Of a DNA stretch of 64,000 bases, positions 44,798-52,740 are shown piece by piece. Numbering within the stretch: position 1 is the first letter of the stretch; every line of letters starts with the position of its first letter. Origin of the DNA: Lachnospiraceae bacterium (GTDB lineage: Bacteria > Bacillota > Clostridia > Lachnospirales > Lachnospiraceae); assembly GCA_016291655.1 (NCBI GenBank), contig JAEEYF010000018.1, positions 1 through 64,000 on the forward strand, in the 5' to 3' direction. Under the pieces are notes generated by a model. The model was not told where the DNA came from, searched no databases, and worked only from the letters and a program-made list of their open reading frames with translations. The translations under genes were made by a program, and so were the position numbers.

Positions 44798-45679
44798 TTA
44801 ATTGCAATTTCCGCATCCGCCGTGATGAGTGTCGCCTTCCCTTATCGCAAGAAGTGCCCGCCCTTCTTCGGTTTTGTACAGCTGCTGACGTTTCATTGCA
44901 TTGTCAAAATCAACCAGATGTCCGTCAAATTCAGGTCCGTCAACACAAGCGAATTTAACCTTACCGTCAACAAGCACTCTGCAAGCACCGCACATGCCTG
45001 TTCCGTCCACCATTATGGGGTTCATGGAAACCACAGTGGGGATATTGAGTTCCTTGGTAAGAAGAGAAGCAAATTTCATCATGATGATCGGTCCGATGGC
45101 TACCGCATGGTTATAGGTCTTGTGTTCTTCGTTCACCAGATACTTAAGGCAATCGTTTACATTACCCTTACGTCCCTTTGTACCGTCGTCGGTAGTGACA
45201 TAAACATTTCCGGCAACCTTTCTCATTTCGTCCTCAAGGATGATAAGGGATTCATTTCTTGCACCGATGATAACATCGGCATCTATGCCCTGTTCATGTA
45301 ACCATTTAACCTGAGGATAAACGGGAGCTGTTCCGACGCCTCCTGCCATGAAGATGATCTTTTTTTTCTTCAATTCTTCCGTGCTTTCATTGCAAAGATC
45401 GGAAGGGAGTCCCAAAGGACCGGTAAAATCAGCAAATTCATCTCCGACATTGTAAGACGCCATCATCTTTGTGGAAGCGCCCACGGTCTGGAACACTATG
45501 GTAACGCTGTTTTCCTTACGATCATAATCGCATATGGTCAGCGGAATTCTTTCGCCTCTTTCATCGGGACGAACGATGATGAACTGTCCCGGAAGACACT
45601 TATGTGCCACTCTGGGTGCATATACATCCATCAGCACAATATTATCGGATAACATTCTTTTTTTAAGTATCTTATACAT
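44798..45679 (-). CDS. nfnA: Ferredoxin-NADP+ transhydrogenase small subunit NfnA
   Basis: A 293-residue protein of the ferredoxin-NADP reductase type. The FAD motif is RIPLTICD, the NAD-binding region has FMAGGVGTAPVYPQVKWL, and the 2Fe-2S ligands lie in GTGMCGACRV and the following Cys (FACVDGP). With NfnB it couples NADH and reduced ferredoxin oxidation to reduction of two NADP+, or the reverse. The C-terminus ends with GGCGNCN, an additional Cys pair. The promoter is probably in the AT-rich 45685-45830 region; TTGTAA with TAAAAA at 17 bases is the best but weak candidate. Confidence 0.91.
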   Translation of the reverse strand: MYKILKKRMLSDNIVLMDVYAPRVAHKCLPGQFIIVRPDERGERIPLTICDYDRKENSVTIVFQTVGASTKMMASYNVGDEFADFTGPLGLPSDLCNESTEELKKKKIIFMAGGVGTAPVYPQVKWLHEQGIDADVIIGARNESLIILEDEMRKVAGNVYVTTDDGTKGRKGNVNDCLKYLVNEEHKTYNHAVAIGPIIMMKFASLLTKELNIPTVVSMNPIMVDGTGMCGACRVLVDGKVKFACVDGPEFDGHLVDFDNAMKRQQLYKTEEGRALLAIREGDTHHGGCGNCN

Positions 45680-45784
45680 ATTGGTTGCTCCTGTGAAATG
45701 GGATTCAGGTCTGACATGATCTACAAAAGTTTAAAGTTTCAAAAAAATCATGCATATATTTTTACCACTTTTATATTCATTTTA

Positions 45785-45803
45785 CAACACTAAATTAGTG
45801 ATG
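45785..45803. promoter_or_regulatory. Candidate operator between nfnA and yerC
   Basis: CACTAAATTAGTG (45788-45800) is a perfect 13-bp palindrome and extends to CAACACTAAATTAGTGATG with one mismatch. Related TAGTGTT or AAGTGTT heptamers recur at 45835-45842 and 45894-45900 in the yerC promoter. It could bind a regulator such as YerC itself. This is inference. Confidence 0.4.
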
Positions 45804-45876
45804 TGGGAAAATTTTTTTTTTACAATGCTACTGTAACACTTAAGTTAAAATCAGGTAAAAAATATTTTTTTAACTA

Positions 45877-45905
45877 TTTACTTTAGAATTGTGTAGTGTT
45901 AAAAT
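45877..45905 (+). promoter_or_regulatory. Probable sigma-A promoter of yerC
   Basis: TTTACT (45877-45882) and TAAAAT (45900-45905) are separated by 17 bases, about 50 bases upstream of yerC. A TAGTGTT heptamer overlaps the spacer and -10 box. Confidence 0.65.
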
Positions 45906-45954
45906 ATAAAAGCAATGTAAGTTGCCATTTAGGCAAGATGGAGGAATATAAGAA

Positions 45955-46260
45955 ATGAGTATTAACATTAAGACACCCGCAGTAGATTATTTTTTTGATG
46001 CGGTACTCAGTTTGCAAAACCGTGACGAGTGCTATAGCTTTTTTGAGGATATATGTACAGTAAACGAAATCCTTTCTTTCGCACAGCGTTTTCAGGTTGC
46101 TGCAATGTTAAGGGCTAAGAAGACTTATCTTGAGATTGCTGAAGAAACAGGTGCTTCCACAGCAACCATCAGCCGTGTTAACCGTTCCTTAAACTATGGA
46201 AACGACGGTTACGATATGGCTTTTTCAAGAGTAGCTCCCCTTCCCGAAGACACCAAATAA
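45955..46260 (+). CDS. TrpR-like DNA-binding protein YerC/YecD
   Basis: A 101-residue TrpR superfamily protein of the YerC/YecD group. The family core FAQRFQVAAMLRAKKTYLEIAEETGASTATISRVNRSLNYG includes the helix-turn-helix. It lacks an assigned ligand in most bacteria. GGAGG lies ten bases upstream. It is one of only four plus-strand genes here, is monocistronic, and has its own promoter and terminator. Palindromic repeats upstream suggest self-regulation or control of the divergent nfnAB genes. Confidence 0.9.
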   Translation: MSINIKTPAVDYFFDAVLSLQNRDECYSFFEDICTVNEILSFAQRFQVAAMLRAKKTYLEIAEETGASTATISRVNRSLNYGNDGYDMAFSRVAPLPEDTK

Positions 46261-46272
46261 CTCAAAACAATA

Positions 46273-46306
46273 CAGCAACTCCTTAACAAGAGTTGCTGCT
46301 TTTTTA
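46273..46306 (+). terminator. Terminator after yerC
   Basis: CAGCAACTC (46273-46281) and GAGTTGCTG (46290-46298) form a 9-bp stem followed by CTTTTTTATT. The convergent pcrA stop is at 46307. Confidence 0.85.
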
Positions 46307-48628
46307 TTATTCCACCTTTTTAAGATTGGCAAAAGCCGAAAGCATCTTTTTGGTTCCGAAGTTGGGGAAATCAACCGTTACTTCGTAGTCCTTCCCGCCC
46401 TTTACGATGGAAACGACCTTTCCTTTACCAAACTTGATGTGAGAAACCGTGTCTCCCTCGGCATAGGCAAGCGAAGTCTCTCCGGAACTCTTGGAGAAGA
46501 TCTTGCCATAGTTCAAAGCATAAGGCTCTGCTGACAGATCGCCGCCATCGTGTCTCTTGTATCCGTCATCACCGTTAGCTTTTGTGTACGCCGGTGTTGG
46601 CTTCTTTTCTTTGATTTCGCTATCCATATAATTCTGCCTCCTGTAATTACTGAATGTTGCGCTCATATCCAACATATATCTTGGAATTTCATTTAAAAAT
46701 CTTGACGGTCTGTTGAACTGTTGTTCACCGTACAATCTCCTCAACTTTGCTCCCGAAAGGAATAATTCCTTCATAGCTCTTGTAATACCGACATAACAGA
46801 GCCTTCGTTCCTCTTCTATCTCCTCTTCAGAATTCTCCGCATAGATCGAAAGGTTACTCGGGAAAAGTCCATCCTCCATGCCCACAAGAAATACATAGGG
46901 GAATTCAAGCCCCTTTGCATTATGCAAGGTCATCAGGGAAATATAATTCCCGTCATCTTCATCGTCTTCGGAAGCTGATTCCTCGGCGTTCAGTCCGCAG
47001 TATTCCAAAAAGCCGGTCAGATCCTTTTCTTCGTCGTCAGTCTCGGATTCATACCTGTCGGCATATGAAACCAGGGCTTCCACGTTCTGTTCTCTTTCAT
47101 CGGAGGTTTCCGGATCGTCGTCCCTGAGATACTCAATATATCCCGTTTCTTCCAAAAGGTACTTTATCAGTTCCTTAATGGAAGGCTTATTATTGTTCTG
47201 TTCATATCTTAAGCTTTCTATCAAAGCTATAAAGCTTTTTGCTTTTTCTCTTGTTCTTTCCGCCCCGGGTACAAAATCAATCCTTGCAAGCCCTTCATAA
47301 AAGGATAATCCGTTGCTCGCCGCATAATCGGCTATCTTTTCCACGGAAGTTGCTCCGATGCCTCGTCTGGGTACATTCAGGATACGTCTTGTCGCTATGT
47401 CATCCTTTGCATTATCAATGGTTTTCAGATAGGCAATGATATCCTTTATCTCTCGTCTTTCAAAGAAGGAAACCGCGCCGATGGTCTTAGCTTTAAGACT
47501 GTGTGAACGCATGGATTTTTCAAACGACAGAGACTGGGCATTTGTACGATACAATACGGCAAAGTCACCGTACTCCGCGTTGCTCCTTTCCATGATGCTC
47601 ATGATCCTTGAAGCTACGCCGTCAGCCTCCGCAATCTCATCCGGATATTGTGTGTAATGCACTGCGGAGCCCTTTTCATTTGCGGTCCAAAGTCTCTTGT
47701 CCTTACGTTCCGTATTGTGATGGATCACCGCATTGGCTACATCGAGTATATCCGGTGTTGAACGATAATTCTGTTCAAGTTTTATTACCTTTGTATCAGG
47801 AAAGAATTTTTCAAAGTTCAGGATGTTCTTGATGTTTGCTCCTCTGAACTTGTAGATCGACTGATCATCGTCACCGACCACGCAAAGATTTTTTTCGATC
47901 TCTCCGTCTTCGTTTTCATGCTCCGCCAGCAAACGAACAAATTCAAACTGAGCCGTATTGGTGTCCTGATACTCATCCACCATAATATACCGGAATCTGT
48001 GTCTGTAGTATTTCAAAACATCCGGACAGGTGTTGAAAAGTTCAACCGTCTTGTTGATCAGATCGTCAAAATCAAAAGCATTGCAAACCTTAAGCTGTCT
48101 TTGGTACTCTTTATATATGACCGCTATTTTTTTATCATAATAATCAACCGCCTCAGCCTCAAACCTCTCGGGATCTATGAGTTCATCCTTGGCTTTTGAG
48201 ATGCGGGCAAGTATCGCCTTTTCCTTAAACTGCTTCGTATCAATGTTTAATTGCTTAAGAACATTCTTTACAAGTGTCTTTTGATCGTCGGAGTCGTAGA
48301 TCGTAAAGCTTCTTTCATACCCCAGATACTCGCAGAACCTTCTGAGTATCCTTACACAGGTTGAATGAAACGTAGAGACCTGAATATAATCACTTCCCTC
48401 TCCCACGGCCTTTTGCACTCGTTCCTTCATTTCCTTGGCCGCTTTGTTGGTGAAAGTGATCGCAAGGATCTGGTAGGGGGACACATCCAGTTCATTGATA
48501 AGCCTGGCAATCCTTTGGGTCAACACCCTTGTTTTGCCGCTTCCCGCCCCTGCCAGGATAAGCAAAGGTCCCTTGTCATGCATTACAGCCTTTTGCTGTT
48601 CCGGATTAAGTGTTAAAGTTTTTTCCAT
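46307..48628 (-). CDS. pcrA: ATP-dependent DNA helicase PcrA/UvrD
   Basis: A 773-residue superfamily 1A helicase used in repair and rolling-circle replication. Motifs run in order: LNPEQQKAV (Q motif), LAGAGSGKT (Walker A), ITFTNKAAKEM, VDEYQDTN (Walker B), GDDDQSIYKFRGA, LEQNYRST, LMTLHNAKGLEFPYVFLVG and YVGITRA. The C-terminal 80 residues form a Tudor-like domain beginning near GDTVSHIKFGKG. AAGGA precedes the start. Length is normal. Confidence 0.97.
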   Translation of the reverse strand: MEKTLTLNPEQQKAVMHDKGPLLILAGAGSGKTRVLTQRIARLINELDVSPYQILAITFTNKAAKEMKERVQKAVGEGSDYIQVSTFHSTCVRILRRFCEYLGYERSFTIYDSDDQKTLVKNVLKQLNIDTKQFKEKAILARISKAKDELIDPERFEAEAVDYYDKKIAVIYKEYQRQLKVCNAFDFDDLINKTVELFNTCPDVLKYYRHRFRYIMVDEYQDTNTAQFEFVRLLAEHENEDGEIEKNLCVVGDDDQSIYKFRGANIKNILNFEKFFPDTKVIKLEQNYRSTPDILDVANAVIHHNTERKDKRLWTANEKGSAVHYTQYPDEIAEADGVASRIMSIMERSNAEYGDFAVLYRTNAQSLSFEKSMRSHSLKAKTIGAVSFFERREIKDIIAYLKTIDNAKDDIATRRILNVPRRGIGATSVEKIADYAASNGLSFYEGLARIDFVPGAERTREKAKSFIALIESLRYEQNNNKPSIKELIKYLLEETGYIEYLRDDDPETSDEREQNVEALVSYADRYESETDDEEKDLTGFLEYCGLNAEESASEDDEDDGNYISLMTLHNAKGLEFPYVFLVGMEDGLFPSNLSIYAENSEEEIEEERRLCYVGITRAMKELFLSGAKLRRLYGEQQFNRPSRFLNEIPRYMLDMSATFSNYRRQNYMDSEIKEKKPTPAYTKANGDDGYKRHDGGDLSAEPYALNYGKIFSKSSGETSLAYAEGDTVSHIKFGKGKVVSIVKGGKDYEVTVDFPNFGTKKMLSAFANLKKVE

Positions 48629-48644
48629 ATTTATCCTTTTCAGT

Positions 48645-48672
48645 ATAAAAAGTGCCGACCGAAAAGTCGGTC
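48645..48672 (-). terminator. Terminator after the small membrane protein gene
   Basis: GACCGA (48657-48662) pairs with TCGGTC (48667-48672) around a four-base loop, and the minus strand continues GGCACTTTTTATA. It lies 28 bases past the small gene's stop and just before pcrA. Confidence 0.75.
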
Positions 48673-48700
48673 AGCAATTTTTCATATTAATATTTTTGGA

Positions 48701-48877
48701 TTATTTGGAAGATTTTTCATCTTCCTCGAATTCTTCCTCATCATTGTCAACATCCTTATAGGCATTGCCCGACACAAGATTATAGAAAGAATAGATCAGT
48801 GCGAATGCAACAGTTAAACCTCCGATGATCGAAAGAGCGATCAATAAAGGATTTGATTTATTTTTCCCCGATATCAT
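48701..48877 (-). CDS. Small single-pass membrane protein, unknown
   Basis: A 58-residue protein: a basic start (MISGKNKSNP), one membrane helix at residues 10-32 (LLIALSIIGGLTVAFALIYS) and an acidic tail (DVDNDEEEFEEDEKSSK). The start at 48877 has AGGAG seven bases upstream; an ATG twelve codons earlier has no ribosome binding site. It has its own near-consensus promoter and a terminator, so it is probably well expressed and monocistronic. It resembles the small YtxH-like or DUF-type envelope proteins of Lachnospiraceae in layout only; I do not recognise a family. Confidence 0.7.
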   Translation of the reverse strand: MISGKNKSNPLLIALSIIGGLTVAFALIYSFYNLVSGNAYKDVDNDEEEFEEDEKSSK

Positions 48878-48933
48878 TTCCATACTCCTAAAAAAATCCA
48901 TGGCGGAACACATTATTCCACCCTTATGTACTT

Positions 48934-48962
48934 ATTGTAAGCCTTATTTTTTTCACTGTCAA
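48934..48962 (-). promoter_or_regulatory. Strong sigma-A promoter of the small membrane protein gene
   Basis: On the minus strand, TTGACA (48962-48957, perfect) and TACAAT (48939-48934) are separated by exactly 17 bases, about 57 bases before the chosen start codon. Confidence 0.8.
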
Positions 48963-48993
48963 CCGAAAACTTGAAAAAGAAGGCTCAAAATGA

Positions 48994-50121
48994 TCATTTG
49001 TCAGTTAATTTACCCTGATTACGTTTCCTTTTTTTCAGTGATTCGCTTCCTTCTTTAATGAACACACCTGTAAATTTCTTAAGCATATTTCTTGCTTCTT
49101 TGCTGAGATTTGTATACTCCTTGAGCATACCGGCAACACTCTTAAAGAAATCCGCGCTGATGTCCATTGTGGTCTTTGCTTCGTTTGCGGACAGTATCTT
49201 AAAGAGCGAATCTATGAACTTCTCCCTTTCCTCATCCGTCATCTGCTTAAGCCAATTCTTCATGGTCTCGTCGAAAGCCAGGCTCTTGCTTTCCACTTCA
49301 TCAACGGTAACGAAATGGGTTCCGACAAGCATCCATGACAGCACATCATGCTGCATAACGCTCTTTTGCGTACTCCTTACCACATGATAATCACTCACAT
49401 GATTAAGCAGCATTCCGACTATAGATTCCGTCGGAGTGTAGCTCTCTGTCTTTTTGAAAATGTTCTCGGCATTGGGTCCGAGAATGGTCTTGTCGCCAAA
49501 GCCGGGTCCGTCGAAATTGTAGATCCTGATTATCCTGTTCTGTATCCCGGGTTTGACATTGGCAGCTGAAAAAACTGCCAGATTACCGCCCTTGGAATGT
49601 CCGCATATGTACAGATTACCACGTACCTTGGACGCTGCCTCTTTTAAATACTCAAAAGCTTTTTTCTGAGCAGGGACTTCGGGCATAAAGCACATATTGA
49701 AGTCCTCTTTCCAGCCCACGATGGAATCATCCGTTCCTCTGAAGATTATGACTGCTGTTCTCGGATCGATCTGAGCGGTTACAGCCGCAAACTGAGAATC
49801 ATGGTCGTAATCGATCTCGTTCCTGTAGCCAAACAATTTAACCTTTGCGAATCGGACGGTTTCGGCAGCTTTTTTCAAAGCAAGCCCCGCCGTTCTGGTA
49901 AAGGAAAGCGATTCAGAAAGTATCTTCTCAAGATTATTCTTTTCAAGGAAAGCTGCGGAAGCTTTTTTTAAAGTAACAGCACGAGCAAATTCATGCGGAA
50001 CGATGCCTTCAAAATCCACATAGGATAACCATGAAAACATAAGGCAATCAAGCTCATTCATATGATCCGCGTCGAATGTAAGATCGCCGCGCCAATCAAG
50101 ATAGTCCAATAAATTTGCCAT
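48994..50121 (-). CDS. Mbeg1-like/DUF2974 alpha/beta hydrolase
   Basis: A 375-residue protein of the DUF2974 (Mbeg1-like) group of lipase-fold hydrolases. The nucleophile elbow is GHSKGGNLAVFSA (Ser near residue 172) and IIFRGTDDSIVGWKEDF is the oxyanion-side block. YNFDGPGF and the C-terminal HDVLSWMLVG with a later FVTVDE are typical of the group. There is no signal peptide, so it should be cytosolic. It lies 26 bases downstream of the HtrA gene. The substrate is unknown; a lipase-like or esterase activity is inferred from the fold. Confidence 0.88.
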   Translation of the reverse strand: MANLLDYLDWRGDLTFDADHMNELDCLMFSWLSYVDFEGIVPHEFARAVTLKKASAAFLEKNNLEKILSESLSFTRTAGLALKKAAETVRFAKVKLFGYRNEIDYDHDSQFAAVTAQIDPRTAVIIFRGTDDSIVGWKEDFNMCFMPEVPAQKKAFEYLKEAASKVRGNLYICGHSKGGNLAVFSAANVKPGIQNRIIRIYNFDGPGFGDKTILGPNAENIFKKTESYTPTESIVGMLLNHVSDYHVVRSTQKSVMQHDVLSWMLVGTHFVTVDEVESKSLAFDETMKNWLKQMTDEEREKFIDSLFKILSANEAKTTMDISADFFKSVAGMLKEYTNLSKEARNMLKKFTGVFIKEGSESLKKRKRNQGKLTDK

Positions 50122-50147
50122 ATTCTACCCTCATATCAAAATGCGCC

Positions 50148-51335
50148 TTAACGTCCGCCGGTCTCCCTGTATGAAAAGGTAACATTGTAGGTTTCTTCAA
50201 CATACTCACCTTCAACAGGCTTTTTAACCGTAACGGTCCCCTTGCTTCCGCCTTGAGTGTAGGACATGATCTTCTCATAGCTTTCCGGCGAATAGACAGG
50301 TCTTCCGTTAATGGCTGTGATTATGTAACCGGGCTTGATACCGGCTTCCTCGGCCGGAGACCCGCTTTTAACTTCTCTGATGTATATGCCTCTGGGAATA
50401 TTGTAATACTTGGAGCCTTCGGCACTGATGATCTCTCCCTTAAAGCCGAGACTTGCCTGCTGTGCATAGGGAAGCTCGACCCTCACCATAAGTTCCTCTA
50501 TAATGGGCAACGCTGTGGTTACGGGGATCGCATAACATATTCCCTCTACCGAGGTAGATGCTATCTTTACATTATTGATGCCGACAACCTCACCTCTTGA
50601 GTTGAGAAGTGCTCCTCCGCTGTTTCCGGGATTAATGGCCACATCGGTCTGGATAAGGGTTAAGGTGTAATCATCCATCTCGACTTCTCTTCCCAACGCG
50701 CTGACAACACCTACGGTAACGGACTGGCCATAGCCGAGAGCATTTCCTATGGCAATGACCCTTTCTCCCGGTACAAGAGCATCCGAATCTCCAAAGGTGG
50801 CGATCCTGATCTTGGCAAGAGTTTCCGTAGGTATCTTTGTAAGTTTAACGGAGATCACAGCCAGATCTTCGGATTCTTCGGCCGACTTAACCGCCGCTTC
50901 CACCGTCGTTCCGTCGATAAATGTAACATTAACGTTTGTGATCCCTTCCACGACATGATTATTTGTAACGATCAACAGCTCGTCATAGTTTTGTGCCGCA
51001 ATAATACCCGATGCATTGCCGCTGTTCTCGTAGGAATACTCCCTGCCGAAAAAATCATAGGTGTAAGAAACGGTTGTTACGCCTACCGAAACAAGTGCGG
51101 GCATTGCACATTCCGCAGCGCCCGAAACATTGTAAACGCCGGTGTCCGTAATGCTCTTTTCATCCGGGCTGTTTTCGGCGGACAATTTGCTGAAAACCTC
51201 CTGCTGTTTCACCATCACCTGTTTAACTTTTGTCTCGGCGATCCTGCTTTTTACAAAACCCTCTACCGCAAAGGCAAGCGTAATGATCAGACCGGCTGCA
51301 ACCGCATATATAATTGTTTTGATCCATATTTTCAT
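50148..51335 (-). CDS. HtrA/DegP-type S1C serine protease with PDZ domain
   Basis: A 395-residue membrane-anchored trypsin-like protease. One N-terminal membrane helix (residues 5-26) is followed by a short coiled segment, the protease domain (about 70-290) with catalytic His127 (NNHVVEG), Asp157 (EDLAVI) and Ser239 (NPGNSGGAL), and one PDZ domain (about 300-390; AGIKPGYIITAINGRPV). It should act on the outer face of the membrane in protein quality control. It follows folC by 53 bases; no strong terminator was seen between them. Confidence 0.94.
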   Translation of the reverse strand: MKIWIKTIIYAVAAGLIITLAFAVEGFVKSRIAETKVKQVMVKQQEVFSKLSAENSPDEKSITDTGVYNVSGAAECAMPALVSVGVTTVSYTYDFFGREYSYENSGNASGIIAAQNYDELLIVTNNHVVEGITNVNVTFIDGTTVEAAVKSAEESEDLAVISVKLTKIPTETLAKIRIATFGDSDALVPGERVIAIGNALGYGQSVTVGVVSALGREVEMDDYTLTLIQTDVAINPGNSGGALLNSRGEVVGINNVKIASTSVEGICYAIPVTTALPIIEELMVRVELPYAQQASLGFKGEIISAEGSKYYNIPRGIYIREVKSGSPAEEAGIKPGYIITAINGRPVYSPESYEKIMSYTQGGSKGTVTVKKPVEGEYVEETYNVTFSYRETGGR

Positions 51336-51388
51336 AATTTCTGACCTGTAAAAACTCCCTTTGTCAGATCATATCATCAAAATATGTA

Positions 51389-52732
51389 CTAATTGTGTTC
51401 TTTTGGCTTTGATGTAAAGAAGTTTCGAACCTCGGATGCCATATAAAGAGACCCGAGACAAAGAACAATATCATTCTTCTTGGCATGACTCAGCCCCATT
51501 ATGATACCGTCGTTCACATTCCCGCCCGGAATGATGCTCTCCGTCTCATTTTTGCATATCGAAACCGCTTTTCGGTACAATTCCTCATACTTCATGGCAC
51601 GGGGATAAACCGGCTGAACGCAGATGATCTCGCTTGCTGCTTCGGACATGATCGAAAGGATTCCGCTAACGTCCTTGTCCGCCATTACACCGAACACACA
51701 GATCACCCTGGGCTGTCCGGGCTTTTTAACCTCTATGCAACTCTTTATCGTATCTATGGTCGCTCTCATTCCCTGAGGATTATGAGAACCGTCCACAAAA
51801 ACAAGAGGTTCGTTCGCCAGCTTTTCAAGTCTTGCGATCCATTTTGTATTTTCTATGCCTGCTACAACAGCCTTTTTGGTGATCTTTAAGCCCTTCTTCC
51901 TGAGAAGTGCCACTGCCTCAATGACCACTGCCGCATTCTTTCTCTGATAAGCACCGATCATAGGCATATTAAGGGTGTAGCCGCCATAGGAAAACACCTG
52001 TCCGCCAAGATCCGCTTTTTTTACGGATATTTTGGAGAAATCAGGGATCACAAGCTTGCTGCCCGTTTCTGCACATTTTTCCTCTATTACCGTTTCAGCC
52101 TCTTGACACTCACCGTAAAAAACCACATCGGAGCCCTGCTTGATTATGCCGGACTTTGTTCTCGCGATCTCGGTAACCGTATTACCGAGATACTGCATAT
52201 GGTCGAGGCCTATGTTTACCATTATGACCGCAAGAGGTGCAGGGATAACGTTGGTGGCATCAAACTCGCCGCCCATCCCCACTTCAAGAACAACAATGTC
52301 ACATTTTTGCTCAAGGAAGTACATGAGACCGATAACCGTGACAAATTCAAACTCCGAAGGAGGCTCTTCCATCTCATCCGCAGCCGCTTTTACGCGGGTT
52401 ACAAGCTCCGCCAGATCCTCATCCGGTATCTCTTTAAAGCCAAACAAAGAATCTCTCGTATAGTCTTCCGCAGTGCTTACCATTATGCGCTCATTAAATC
52501 GCATAATGAAGGGAGAGGTAAAAAGTCCGACCTTGTATCCCGCACTTCTTAAAATCCCGCCGAGCATAGCGGAAGTGGACCCCTTCCCGTTTGTTCCGCC
52601 AACGTGAACAAACTTAAGCTTTTTCTCAGGATTTCCCAGCCTGTTCAAAAGATCCACCGTCTTTGTAAGGCCGAGTTTCTTGCTCATCCATCTGAGACCA
52701 TGCACATAATCAAGTGCTTCATTAATATTCAT
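51389..52732 (-). CDS. folC: Folylpolyglutamate synthase/dihydrofolate synthase
   Basis: A 447-residue Mur-ligase-fold enzyme that adds glutamate to folates and may also make dihydrofolate. VHVGGTNGKGSTSAMLGGIL is the ATP loop, LFTSPFIMRFNERI the folate-binding loop, and LEVGMGGEFDATNVI and VDGSHNPQG are further signatures. It lies only 8 bases after the BadF-type gene, so they are probably cotranscribed. A folate S-component (folT) lies elsewhere in the window. Confidence 0.96.
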   Translation of the reverse strand: MNINEALDYVHGLRWMSKKLGLTKTVDLLNRLGNPEKKLKFVHVGGTNGKGSTSAMLGGILRSAGYKVGLFTSPFIMRFNERIMVSTAEDYTRDSLFGFKEIPDEDLAELVTRVKAAADEMEEPPSEFEFVTVIGLMYFLEQKCDIVVLEVGMGGEFDATNVIPAPLAVIMVNIGLDHMQYLGNTVTEIARTKSGIIKQGSDVVFYGECQEAETVIEEKCAETGSKLVIPDFSKISVKKADLGGQVFSYGGYTLNMPMIGAYQRKNAAVVIEAVALLRKKGLKITKKAVVAGIENTKWIARLEKLANEPLVFVDGSHNPQGMRATIDTIKSCIEVKKPGQPRVICVFGVMADKDVSGILSIMSEAASEIICVQPVYPRAMKYEELYRKAVSICKNETESIIPGGNVNDGIIMGLSHAKKNDIVLCLGSLYMASEVRNFFTSKPKEHN

Positions 52733-52740
52733 AATTTACT

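Noticed and set aside
48880..48930. T-box-like GGGTGGAA upstream of the small membrane protein gene
   Set aside because: Only part of the 14-base T-box is present, there is no specifier loop or terminator pair, and the following gene is not an amino acid gene. The stretch simply forms a 7-bp hairpin.
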